Assembly (NCBI GenBank): GCA_964019055.1
Contig: OZ025209.1
Span: 6,001,071 to 6,065,070, forward strand
Direction: 5' to 3'
Origin: Anthopleura xanthogrammica
Lineage: Eukaryota > Cnidaria > Anthozoa > Actiniaria > Actiniidae
Length of the DNA stretch: 64,000 bases
Shown: piece after piece, positions 21,475 to 34,500 of the stretch
How the letters are laid out: each line of letters begins with the position of its first letter
Position numbering within the stretch: the first letter of the stretch is position 1
Translations under genes and position numbers: made by a program
The notes under the pieces: generated by a model
What the model was told of the DNA's origin: nothing
The model's database searches: none
Seen by the model: the letters and a program-made list of their open reading frames with translations, nothing else

Positions 21475-23330
21475 ACCCATGGGCTATAGTCCATATTATT
21501 AGGTAAAAAACCACCTAAAATGATACAATTTGTAAAATGTACACGACATAGATTAGAGCAAGAAAGGTGTAAAAAACGGTGATAATCCATCAGAATGCTT
21601 ATTGATCAAAAACAACCCAAAAAAATACAATTTTAAAATCTACACGAGATCGATTGGATAAAGAAAGGTGTGAAAAAGTAGTAATAATTAATCCAAACAA
21701 TAGGCTATACCCCATGCTTTTTCATCAAAAACAACCAAAAATGATAAAGTTTTTAATATATATACACGAGATAGATTGGATGAAGAAAGGTGGGAAAAAG
21801 GGTGATAATTCATCAGAACCATGGGCTATACCCTATGCTTTTTGATCAAAACAACCCAAAATGATACACTTTTAAAAATATATACGAGATCGATTAATTG
21901 AAAAAAGGTGTGAAAAAGGGTGGAAAAAATCAGAAATATGGGCTATACCCTATGCTTTTTGATCAAAACAACCCAAATTGATAATATATTTAAAATATAT
22001 ACGACATCGATTACATGAAAAAAGGTGTGAAAAAGGGTAAAAAAAAAATTAGAACCATGGGCTATACCCTTTGCTTTTTAATCAAAACAACCCAAAATAA
22101 TAATATTTTTAATATATATACGAGATCCATTACATGAAAAAAGGTGTGAAAAAGGGTAAAAAAAAAATTAGAACCATGGGCTATACCCTTTGCTTTTTAA
22201 TCAAAACAACCCAAAATAATAATATTTTTAATATATATACGAGATCCATTACATGAAAAAAGGTGTGAAAAAGGGTAAAAAAAAAATTAGAACTATGGGC
22301 TATACCCTTTGCTTTTTAATCAAAACAACCCAAAATAATAATATTTTTAATATATATACGAGATCCATTACATGAAAAAAGGTGTGAAAAAGGGTAAAAA
22401 AAAAATTAGAACTATGGGCTCTACCCTTTGCTTTTTAATCAAAACAACCCAAAATAATAATATTTTTAATATATATACGAGATCCATTACATGAAAAAAG
22501 GTGTGAAAAAGGAAAAAAAAAAAAATTAGAACTATGGGCTATACCCTTTGCTTTTTAATCAAAACAACCCAAAATAATAATATTTTTAATATATATACGA
22601 GATCCATTACATGAAAAAAGGTGTGAAAAAGGGTAAAAAAAAAATTAGAACTATGGGCTATACCCTTTGCTTTTTAATCAAAACAACCCAAAATGATAAA
22701 ATTTTTAAAATATATACGAGATCGATTACATGAAAAAAGGAGTGAAAAAGTTTCAAAAAAAAATTAGAACTATGGGCTATACCCTTTGCTTTTTAATCAA
22801 AACAACCCAAAATAATAATATTTTTAATATATATACGAGATCCATTACATGAAAAAAGGTGTGAAAAAGGGTAAAAAAAAAAATTAGAACTATGGGCTAT
22901 ACCCTTTGCTTTTTAATCAAAACAACCCAAAATGATAAAATTTTTAAAATATATACGAGATCGATTACATGAAAAAAGGAGTGAAAAAGTTTCAAAAAAA
23001 AATTAGAACTATGGGCTATACCCTTTGCTTTTTAATCAAAACAACCCAAAATAATAATATTTTTAATATATATACGAGATCCATTACATAAAAAAAGGTG
23101 TGAAAAAGGGTAAAAAAAAAATTAGAACTATGGGCTATACCCTTTGCTTTTTAATCAAAACAACCCAAAATGATACACTATTAAAAATATGCATTAGATG
23201 GATTGGATGAATAAAGTTGTGAAAAATGGTCAAAATTCATTCAAATCATGGGCGATACTCCATGCTTTTTGATGATAAAACACCAAAAATGATACTCTTT
23301 TAAAAAAATAGTATTAGTCTATCACGATAT
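21475..23330 (+). repeat. Satellite array, ~119-120-bp unit
   Basis: About sixteen head-to-tail units. Each has GGGCTATACCCTTTGCTTTT, ATCAAAACAACCCAAAATRA, TATACGAGATCCATTACATG and AAAAAAGGTGTGAAAAAGGG. Units at 22040-22700 and 22780-23160 are nearly identical, while the edges are diverged, as expected from unequal exchange. Non-coding. Confidence 0.95.
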
Positions 23331-23554
23331 GAAAATGGTCGAAATTCGCCTTAAACAATGGCTGTAGCCCCATTCGTTCTTTTCGATGATTTAAGAAAAT
23401 GAAACGTTTTTCATTCTTTTTGGTTGATTGATTTCTTTTCAAAACATTATATGTGCATGTGAAATTTGTCTAAAATCGACCGAAAATATTGTCAAAAAAT
23501 GAACGAAATCATATGTTTTTAAGTGGAAAATGTTTCGAATACGACTTTTTGTTC

Positions 23555-24935
23555 TAAATTTAGGTCAACATTCATTGCTTATGCGGAATATTTCACAGTC
23601 GGGAAGGCACCGTTACTATGAAGAATCTAGAAGGTTGCTGATGTTTTATTTTTAACTATGACGTTACATTTTTATTTCACCATAAACATTTGCTTGATTT
23701 TACACACCATCCCTTGTGTGCAGCTGTAGTAGAAAGTATTTTTCTCTTGAAGATCATGGCTGGATCTGCTATTCTTCTTATTGCAATGTTTCTATGTCTG
23801 TCAGCCAAGCTTGCTGATAGCTCAGGTACACATCCCATTTCAAATTTGAAAACATAATTAAATTTCAATACATTCCTGTTTAAGTGGTTTTTTTTTTTTT
23901 AATTTCTACGATTTTTTTAAACAAAAAAGGCTTCAGTGGCTTGAACAGATTATCTTGATAGATAAGGATTCTCCAGTAATTGTTTGGAGAAAAAGGGAAT
24001 ATCAGTCTATCGTTTTACAATTTCGACAAAATTTGAATGAGTAATAGTTCAATAAATCAGCTGTTGAACGGTGCAGAGAACTGACATTGGGGAGGGGACG
24101 ATCCTTATACTCGGAGCGCCAGTATATTCATTTTAATGACTTGTATATATATTTGTATGTACTTCTTTATTAAGGAGCATTGTATGCCAAAGATTTATGT
24201 GTTTATTTGTATATCATAACGAAATCGAGCTGCTTAACGAGGACTAGATAATCCAAAACCAATATCATGCACAGAAAAGAGCTCCACTGAAGCAAGGAAC
24301 ACGGTGGTCGCGTGATTATAGCGAGAGGACATGGTTAGCAAAAAAAGTTTAAGAAATTAAAAAGTTTTTTTTTTCATGAATTTGTATTTCAGATGGCTTT
24401 TTCTTAGGCTACTGGAAAATCAAAATGATGGACTTTTGTGCTAATATATTTTGTTCTTAGTCTAAGTGGTAGGCAGTTCAATATCAAAACCGATCTAAAA
24501 TACTTCTTTGTTGAATAAAATCAGAGAGACATTCGTATGGAGTAGCAGCTATACAGGTGGTCAACTTAGAGGGCATGATTAGCAAAATAAGTTAAGAAAA
24601 AAATAAAAACCCAGGATTTTATGAATTTACATTTCAGATGTTATTGATAGGCCATTGCAAACTTTAAAAAATACATCTGTGCCAATATAATGTCTCTACT
24701 ATAAGCGGGAGGAACTGACAGATAAAGAACATTTTCAAATAAAATTCTGAAGTTCCGTGTAAATTTTTCAGTTTAGCATTAAAATCAAGATATTTTGCGT
24801 TAGAATATTCTCAGTAGAGTTGATTTTGACTTTACTAATTAGGACAGTATTTGTCTTTCAGCGAAGTAACAACATCGTAAAGGCAATAAGGAAATCACTC
24901 CCTTGAACGATTTTGCAAATAGGTCATGACGTAAT
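23555..24935 (+). repeat. Segmental duplication, copy 1 (promoter and first exon of the astacin gene)
   Basis: Colinear with 25290-27745. Shared landmarks are GCGGAATATTTCACAG, CACCATAAACATTTGCTTGA, the signal-peptide exon, GAACGGTGCAGAGAACTG, AGCCAGTATATTCATTTTAA-like DNA and CTCCCTTGAACGATTTTGCA at the end. This copy lacks the hairpin and the LINE piece that interrupt copy 2. Confidence 0.85.
23756..23825 (+). CDS. Alternative or relic signal-peptide exon of the astacin gene
   Basis: ATG at 23756 opens [20 protein letters not shown] then DSSG, a good signal peptide, and ends in phase 1 at a canonical donor (CTCAG|GTACAC). It differs from the exon at 25510 at only two codons, both hydrophobic-to-hydrophobic. 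The phase matches the exon at 29242, so splicing to the astacin body is possible. The promoter region reads TTGATTTTACAC where copy 2 has TTGATTATATAC. It may be an alternative first exon or a dead duplicate; transcripts are needed to tell. Confidence 0.6.
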
Positions 24936-25509
24936 TACAGGGTACTCTATATATATAACCCTCTGCAAAATGAAATCGTGTCAAAATATTTTGTCTTTTT
25001 CACGGATAATTATTACAAAATCTCATTCACGGTCACGTAAAATTCAAAAGTTGCTTTCACGTGGAAGTGAAAATAAAGAAAAAGTTTAAAAAGCACGTTC
25101 AAAAGTTTCACTAGAAAAATTAGCCATTCACGCTTCACGTAAAAGCAACAGACCTCTTGCAGCACGTCTGAATGCAGCTCAATTTGGAGGACAAAACAAT
25201 GGTTTTAATTCTCAGGAGATTGAAATTCTTTTGTTTTGTCCTCCAAATTTACGAAGATGGTCCGAAATCGACGTATACAGCTTTTTTCTCTAAATTTAGG
25301 TACTGAACATTGCGGAATATTTCACAGACTGGAAAGCACAGTAACTATGAATAATGTGGAATGTTGCTCACGCAGGGATTATCTAACATGTTTAATCGGT
25401 TCAATAACCTTATGACGTTACAGTTCTATTTCACCATAAACATTTGCTTGATTATATACACCATCCCTTGTGTGCTGCTGTAGTAGAAAGTATTTTTCTC
25501 TTGAAGATC

Positions 25510-28500
25510 ATGGCCGGATCTGCTGTTCTTCTTATTGCAATGCTTCTATGTCTGTCAGCCAAGCTTGCTGATAGCTCAGGTACACATCCCATTTGAAATT
25601 TATATATAATAATACATATATAATTAACTTTCAATTCATTCCTGTTTCACTGATTTCTTTTTTGAATTTCTACGATTTTTTTTTAACAAAAAAGCATTGG
25701 CTGGATCAGATTATTTTGATAAATAAAGAACCTCCAGTAATTGTTTGGATGAAAAGGGAATATCAGTCTACAATTTTGACAACATTTTAATGAGTAATAG
25801 CAGGAAGTCAATAAACTCAGCTGCTGAACGGTGCAGAGAACTGGAATACTCCAGTTTCACATTCGATGGAAACCGCTGTTTTTGAAGACCACAGACTTAT
25901 TTGTACAGGCTTAGCCTCGTTTATAAGTCATCTATTCAAAGGCACCATTAAAAGTCCGTGGGATTGGTATTATTCAACTTGCACATTCTTTACATTACAG
26001 TTGGCTGTTGCTAATGATTTGCATAAGTCAACCGTAATGTAAAGAATGTGTAAGTTGAACAATACCAATGTTTTGAAATCCCACGGACTTTTAATGATGT
26101 CGTTGAATAGCTGACTTATAAGCGAGGCTAAGCCTGTACAAATGAGTCTGTGGTCTTCAAAAACAGCGGTTTCCATCGAATGTGAATCTGGAGTATTGGG
26201 GAGGGAACGATCCTTATACTTGGAGTGCCAGTATATTCATTTTAATGACTTGTAAATATATTTTGTATATACTTCTTTATTAAGGTTATTAAGGAGCATT
26301 GTATGCCAAAGATTTATGTGTTTATTTGTATATCATTACGAAATCGAGCTGCTTAACGAGGACTAGAGAATGCACTAACGGACCAATATCATGCATAGAA
26401 AAGAGCTCCACTGAGGAGGACAGGACTCACTCAGGTGCATGTTGTGCGTTATATAGAGGACAGGGTTAGCAAAACAAGTAAAGAAATAAAACTTACCCAA
26501 AATTTTATGGATTTTCATTTCCGATAATATTTTCTTAGGTCACTGGAAAATTCCAACACGTACATTTGTGCGGCGTGCCAATATAATGTTCCTCATACTC
26601 AGTCTACAGAACCAGAAACTCTGCACATTCAAAACTCAGATTTGGAAAGAGTATCAATTTTAAAATTACTTGCAGTATAGCACTAGCAAGAAGAAGACGA
26701 TTTATGTTGGAATACTCATATCCAACAAACAATGAAAAAAGCAAACAAGAGACTATTCTATCTACGACAAATCAGAAAAGCAAAGTTACGAACAGATGTC
26801 GGAGAATCTATCTATTGCACCAAGTTTCGACCCCTTTTAGAGTATGCATCTCTCGTTTGGGGCGGAAAACCAAAATACCTCGCTGAAGATCTACAGAGGG
26901 TCCAAAACACAAGTGTAGTTATAATTGGTATAGAAAGAACATCTTTACCAACGCTAAACTGACGGCGAGTACAAGATACTAAACGTGAAATTCGGAAAGA
27001 ATAATCAGTGAATCGAATCATTCAAACCAAGTATTTGTTAAATCAAATTCAAATCGCACTTACAATTTAAGATCAAACTCTAGTCATCAAATAGTTATAC
27101 CTAAATCAGAAACTCAAAGACATTTAAGCTCTTTTTTACCGAGGGCCGCGAGGCTGTTAAGATCATAAATAATTATATAATTTTTCTTATTCTTTGTATA
27201 TAATGCAGATGTTTTCTTCCCTATATTTTTTTCAAATTTCTTTATATAGTAAATTTTCCGTATATATTTTATCTAAGGTAGATCAATAAAGCTTATAGGA
27301 ATGGTAGGAATGGCGATCAATATCAAACGATCTAAAATACTTCTTCTTAATCAAGAGAGAGACATTCCTATGGAAAACTAAGATAGTTAAAGAAAATGAA
27401 AAATCAAGATTTTGTCTAGCCTGAGTATCAGGCCTTCGAAGCGGGCTAGATCGAGTTTATTTCCATTTCAGATGTTATTTGATAGGGCACAGATCATTTC
27501 CAACGTATATCGTGCCAACTATAATGTCTCTACTATCTGCAGTTGATATCAAAATAGTTCTTCTTATCAAAATGTTCAAAATAAAATCCTGAAGTTCCAT
27601 CTTCATATTTTCCGTGAGAATATGCTAGAGTTTTTTTTTTCTTCCTTAGGGCAAATATTTGGTCTTTCAGCGAAGTTACAACATCCTAAGGCAATAAGCC
27701 TAATTGGAAATCACTCCCTTGAACGATTTTGCAAATAGGTCACGTAAATACAAACTTATTTTATAGAATGTGCATGACAGTAAATGTCCATAGTAGACAG
27801 CTGTTTTGTTATGTGTCTTTTTGTAGTACAGTACAGTACAGTTTATTTCTCTGTTGTTGACCTAGTCAACGAAGAGCCAGAGTGAATCGCTGGTGGATCA
27901 CTCTGCTGAACTCCTTTTTGGACTGTGTCAATCTCTTTGCCTGGTCCACTGATGTTCCCATCAACTGTCCGATCTTTATCCATGGATCCCTGTAATATCT
28001 CCTACTCGGCTTCGCAAATAGGACCTTCTTTGTGATTGCACTGTTGTCAGCTCTGCATATATGCGCAATGTACTTCAGATATTGTGAGTAAATGAAATCT
28101 CTGAGGGGTATCGTCTTCATGATATTCTGGATTTCATCATTTGTGTAGACAAAGCTGTAACCTTCTTCTGAATCTTCTGATGCTTTCTTTCTTTTCCATC
28201 CTCCTTTTACCTAGCCTCCTGCGCAGCCGCTGTGGGGGAATGACGGGAACCGGAAGCACCTCACAGCGGCTGCGCAGGAGGCCTCCTTTTACCATGCTCC
28301 ATAGTATCTGGTGCCAACAAACTTCAAGTCTATTTAGTTGTTGTTCGTTAGGAAACCATGCTTGTGTACCATAAATTAACCGCGATCTAACACATGCTTC
28401 CAGAATTTTCCGTCTTGTGCACAGGTTGACATTATTGTCCGTTAAGACAGTGCAAAGCTCATTGAATTTTGCATTTGCCCTGGCCACACGAATTTCAGTG

Positions 28501-31500
28501 AAACATCCCTTTTCCTCAGTTGTTATCATTTGCCCTAGGTACATGAATTCTCTGACATTTTCCACGACTTGATTGTTAATGCTGAATAGTGTTGGCTGTT
28601 TTGCAAGATCGTCATCATTAAATACCTGTGTTTTGGTCTTCTTGAATGAAATTTGAAGCCCAAATTGTTGGCACACATTATCTATTATGGTGAGAAGTTG
28701 CTGTGCCTCACTCGTTGTTTTACAGAAAAGAGCAGCATCATCTGCATACAGTATCCACCTCATTATCTCCACTTCACGCATTCTTCCACCACGACGCTGC
28801 TACCTGTTGGTGCACATATACGGGATATTGAATTCGAGATTGATACCCCAGCCATCAGGAAAGGCTTTGTCAATTTCATAGGCGGCCACTTTCAGAACGT
28901 AGTCAAAGTAGTAGTTGAACAAGCATGGAGATTCTTGTCCACCTTGTCTACATCCTATGAGCACATCAAACTTTTCTTTCATTCCCTGTATCGACGCGGT
29001 GGTGCCTTCATATAATTTTTGTAGTATGGCTACCAAATGAGTGGCTTTCAGTCTAAGACTAATTATCGAGAGCGCAGCGGTCGTCCTTAAATCCTCTCCC
29101 CCCGTTGGGTTACTTTATTCTTCACTAAGCTAATTAACCACTAGGAGGCGAGTTTTAGCCTGTTTTAGGTCAATTGAAAGGGCTCGAAAAATTCTAAATT
29201 ATGTATATATATATATATTTTTAAATTCCATATTTTTAAAGGTGAAACAGAAGAAGAAAGAAATCTACGAAACTTAACAGAAAACAATGGAGAAGGTGAG
29301 TAACTTCGGCGTTGAGCTTTTGCTATGTCACTGCTAGTCCCTTAAATATTAATATATGCATTAGGCAATTGAAACTACAACCTCCCTGGCGCCACCGCCA
29401 AGGGGCTGATATATCATTAATGTAGCCTTACATTTAGCCTTTTTCCCCGGTCCCTGAGATAAATTGATTTTTTGGCCTTTTGGTTTACTGCAAAACAGAA
29501 TGACTATTACTTTCTAGTCAGTGAAAACTTTTACTGAAGTAAAAGGAAAAGTATCATATCGAAAAATCTTAAGGAATACTGCATTTTAGAACAGGTGATA
29601 GCTAGAACCCAGTCCTCAAAATCCAGCGTTAAATTAGCCACTTTGGAAACGAGCAAGGGACTGGGGCGAGTTTTGAATTTTAATCTTATTAGCAAAAACG
29701 TTTTGTTATCTGATAAAGCATCTCATGATTAGTAAGTCTGGCAAATTTGAAGGTGTTTCGTTAAAAAGAAGCAGAGTTACAAGCCTTCAAAAGTGTTAAA
29801 AATTTACAAAGAATGTATGGTTACAGGGGACAAGCGCTTGTCCCCTGTAACCATACATTCTTTGTAAATTTTTGCTAATTCCCCGCTATAGATGCCTGCC
29901 CCTTTATTGAAGTATGCATTAAAATTCATGATTCCGCATTGACGCTGTTAAATGAGCGTTAAATCTTCGGTCTATATTCCCTGTCATGTCCTGCGGATCG
30001 GGAGTGTGGGGTCTTCAATTGACTAGAGTATTAATACACACAATAAACAAGTGATTTTAGTTTGACCAGCGAGGCCAGAAACTTATAAGGGTGTTATATT
30101 ACCCCTTTATGGGTTTCTGACGATGGCCTCTTAAAGTTATGCACTTCACATGAACATAGAAACGTTCACTAAATCATATTTTTCTCGTTCTTTCTAGACT
30201 TCGTGGAAGGTGACATCAGAGTTCCGCCCCCGAAACTTTTGGATTCAATAGGACCAAATGGCAATAAATGGCCTGCAGGAGTAATTTACTATCAACTTGA
30301 TGGAAGCTTGAGTAAGTAGATTTATCCCAACCTACGTACCTTGCTGACCTCGTCCTCATAGAGTACTTAGAGTAGGAAGAAGGGGCCGTTTAAGGCTTAC
30401 TTTTGACAAGAAAAGTTTAAATATTTGAGAATCTGAAATAGCGAAGAAATGGTTGTATGGAGTTCCTGTGGATTTAACGGGAAGTTTCGCGAACGCGCGC
30501 GCTTTTCGCCCTAAACCCTGGATATCTCGCTATGCTGCTGATCCTGATAGTAATAATGCGGGCTCCATTCATTGTTTTCGTGTAGTTTGATTGTATTTGT
30601 GCTGTGGTTTCAGCGGATCTTGCTAGGACCAGAATAGCAGAAGCCATGGCTCACATTCGAAATCATACTTGCATCCAATTTGTTGAACAACAAAATCTCA
30701 ATGGCTACCTAAGGTTTCACCAAGGCAGTGGGTAAGTGGTTGGAGGGTCAGGGGGGTCCAGACTCCCTGTCATACTAAGGTTCTATTGTTTTTTTATTCT
30801 AAAATTTAATGTTGCCACAGGTCTGAAGTAAATTTTCTATGAAGTATACATTTAGACCCCCCCCCCCCCCTCTTAACGTTTGGACTCCCCTCTCAACAAA
30901 TTCCTGGATCCGCCCTTGTGTACTGATTTCTTTATTGTTTATCAGGTGCTGGTCGTACATTGGTCGAGTAGGCACAACACCACAAGACATTTCTATTGGT
31001 CGAGGATGCGAATATTTGGGAATCGTTGCTCATGAGATTTTACACGCACTGGGGTTCTGGCATGAACAAAGCCGAACCGACAGGGATACTTATGTTCGAA
31101 TCATCTCTGAAAATATAAAAGAAGGTACTACTTTTAGCAGCTGGTTGATTTCTTGCACCATTTGAACGAAAAGTTAAAATATGTTTTTGTTTCGCGTTCA
31201 CCGGGGCGAATCTTAGAGGACCACTTTTTAAAAGTGTTAAAATAATTAGGGACCAGTATTACAGGAGAGGGGGATGGTGGGGGTGGGGGAGGAGGGGAGC
31301 TGGTGCAACTAGAGGGGTGCAGCATATTTTATACTCCACAAAGGACAGGACTAAGAGAGACAGAGGGCACTTTGGGGGGAGGGGTCACGAAAATTTGTGC
31401 AAGTGAAAATCAAAAATGCAGCATCCCTATCTCCCTTCCTCCCTGTAAATTATGTCCGGTCCCTTATAAATTGGGAGTGGATTGCCGTTACGGGTTAATT

Positions 31501-34500
31501 TTCTAACAGTTGTGTTTCAGGATTTTTTCTTCCAAAAATCAATCGATTTCCTTATAATTAAGACTTCAGATTCAGCTTGGCAAATATATTGTCATAATTT
31601 TATCTGCCTAGTTTGGAGAAATCTATCGAGTGCAAGTAGCTGCGCGACGAAAATAGGCCTAAAAATGACTATAGCAATAATGCATCGATAGATTTCCTCC
31701 AAAAACTGAAGACAGGTAGATTAAAGAAATTGACACGTGACCAAGCAATAGTGAAGAGTATTTGATACTCATAACGAAGGATCACATGACTTAAACTAAA
31801 ATTTCCATTCACCGTAATCATAGCAACTGTTTCAATCCAATATGACAACGATGTTTTGTTATGTTTGATTTTAGGAAAAGAACACAATTTTAAGATACGT
31901 TCTAATAGCGATACGTTGGGTGCACCTTACGACTACTGTTCCGTTATGCATTATGGTAAATTTTCTTTTTCAAAGAATAAGAATGAGAATGCAACAATTG
32001 AGACTGTTAATCCAGAAGCAGCTAACATCATAGGACAACGTGTTGGACTTAGTAATGTTGACGCATGGCAGGTGAACACGCTGTACAATTGTTCAAACGT
32101 ATCTGCAGAACCTCCAACTGCTTGCTATCCGCTAATGACGACCACTGCACCTCCAACCACCACGGTGCCTCCGACTACTACCACGGCACCTCCAACCACC
32201 ACCACGGCGCCTCCGACTACCACCACGGCACCTCCAACTACTACCACGGCACCTCCGACTACTACCACGGCGCCTCCAACCACCACCACGGCACCTCCGA
32301 CTACTACCACGGCGCCTCCGACCACTACCACAGCACCTCCGACTACTACCACAGCACCTCCGACTACTACCACGGCACCTCCAACCACCACCACGGCACC
32401 TCCGACTACTACCACGGCGCCTCCGACTACTACCACGGCACCTCCGACTACCACCACAGCACCTCCGACTACTACCACGGCGCCTCCGACTACTACCACG
32501 GCGCCTCCGACTACTACCACGGCACCTCCGACTACCACCGTGCCACATGGTAAATTTTTTGTTATTTTGAAATCGCTGTAGCAGAAACAATGGTTCTAAC
32601 TATGTTTCTTTTTTATTAACATCAGTGAATGTACGATTATCGTGTGGTAACTCGTCTAACGAAGGCCGTGTAGAAGTGTTCCATAATGGAATATGGGGCA
32701 CCGTTTGTGATCATGGATGGGACCTTAAAGATGCTCATGTAGTATGTCGAATGCTTGGATATTCAAGGGCATCTCGTGCCAGTACATGTGGAGAGTTTTG
32801 CTCTGATGGATCGTTACCAGTTTGGTTATCGAACGTGCAGTGTTCAGGAAGTGAGGCTTCTATCTTCTCTTGTCCCAGTAATGGATACGGTGGAAACGGC
32901 TGTCAACATGACCGCGATGCTGGTGTTGTGTGTGAACTTGATCCCGTTGCGGGTAAGTCAAAGATTGTCTTCAAAATCATTAGATCCTTTTAGTTAATTG
33001 GTATAGTAATATTGTCCCAGTTCCGACCACTTGTCATTCCCAAGAATATATAATTTCTTTTACGAACTGTAAACAAATGGATGGATACAACTCAAACAAA
33101 GAATCTTATTCTCGAGAGAATGACACTTGGTCTGAAATGGGAAAACATTACACCAAAGCCGAAAGATTCAATTCAGTCGAGTTTCTGACGTCAGTCCACT
33201 CTTCGCGTAATGTAAAATGCGACGTTTGAACGGAATTAGGAATTCCAATAATTGTTGAAAAATTCGAATTTCGTTTATAATTTTAGTGTTACCAGAAGAG
33301 GGAGATGTTCGTCTGGTTGATGGCAGAGGTCCAAACGAAGGGCGAGTTGAGATCTTCACACAAAGCCAGTGGAGTACCGTGGCTGACAAGAAATGGAACA
33401 TCAAGGACGCTGAAGTAGTTTGTAGACAACTAGGTTTCAGGTTTGGCGCTTTCATGGTTACAAAGAATGCATTCTTTGGTGAAGGAACGGGTCTCGTTGC
33501 TATAGATGAGGTGGAATGTACTGGTGAAGAAAAAAAGCTGTTGCATTGTACACACACCAGCCCTGCAACGAGTGCCACTCATGAAGATGATGCTGGTGTC
33601 ATCTGCAAGACATGTCCAAATGGTAAGCCAAAATATAGATATTTGTTCATACTCGACATCTTGTTTCGCATGAAATTAAAGAATAAAGCCGCAGGTTTGT
33701 TTAATGATATCCCTATTCTGTAACTGCATGAGTATTTCTAAAGTAAGATACCAAAAGTGTACGTGTCAGGTTCCCGAATTCCTCACACCAAAACCAGGCT
33801 GAACAGCTCCTTTACAATAACTTTATGTTATTCACTGATACCGACATAATTACCCAAGAAATTTTTACTCAAGATCTTGAAGAATAAGCGCTTCACGGAG
33901 AGCTTCAAGCTAGGGCGCAAATTAGGTAGGCCTATATACCTAATTCAGTTAGCGCCCTGCTTCAAGCCAACGACTGCGTCTAGGATTAGGTTCTTTGCAT
34001 TTGGAGGTTTTCAACTATAGCTTGGGTAACTTTTTGACAGATATTGTGGAAGGCAGGAAAAGTAATATAATGAGAAGAAACCAAAAAACGCCCTAAAAAT
34101 GATTTCTAAATACATTTTAGTTTGAGTTTGTCACTTACACATGTGTAATACCTCTACAACGCTTTTTCCACGCAGGCGCAGAAGGAGCAATTCGACTAAG
34201 AGGACAAAAAAGCACCGATTCTAAAGGAAGAGTAGAAGTTTTCCATGCCAGTCGGTGGGGACGAGTTTGTCAGGAATCCTGGGACAAGAAGGACGCTGAT
34301 GTAGCCTGCAGACAACTGGGGTTCTCTAAGGGCGCCAAAAATTCCAACAAAAATTATGGTAAAGGTGTTGAAATATCTTGGATGACAAACCTAGTTTGCA
34401 GTGGTCGCGAGAAGTTCCTAACCGAGTGTCCATTCATCGGCTGGGGAGGAATTTCTTGTATTAAGAAAAAGGACGCTTCCGTTGAATGCAAAGAGGATAA

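Larger units (their letters stand above)
25290..27745 (+). repeat. Segmental duplication, copy 2, with two insertions
   Basis: Same sequence as 23555-24935, but interrupted by a ~350-bp foldback element (about 25843-26197) and by a LINE fragment (about 26640-27313). The flanks of both insertions align with uninterrupted sequence in copy 1. Confidence 0.85.

Noticed and set aside
28653..29015. 120-codon plus-strand open frame
   Set aside because: Antisense shadow of the LINE reverse transcriptase on the minus strand.
32065..32590. Open frames of 137-162 codons in other frames
   Set aside because: By-products of the 21-bp APPTTTT repeat of the astacin gene.
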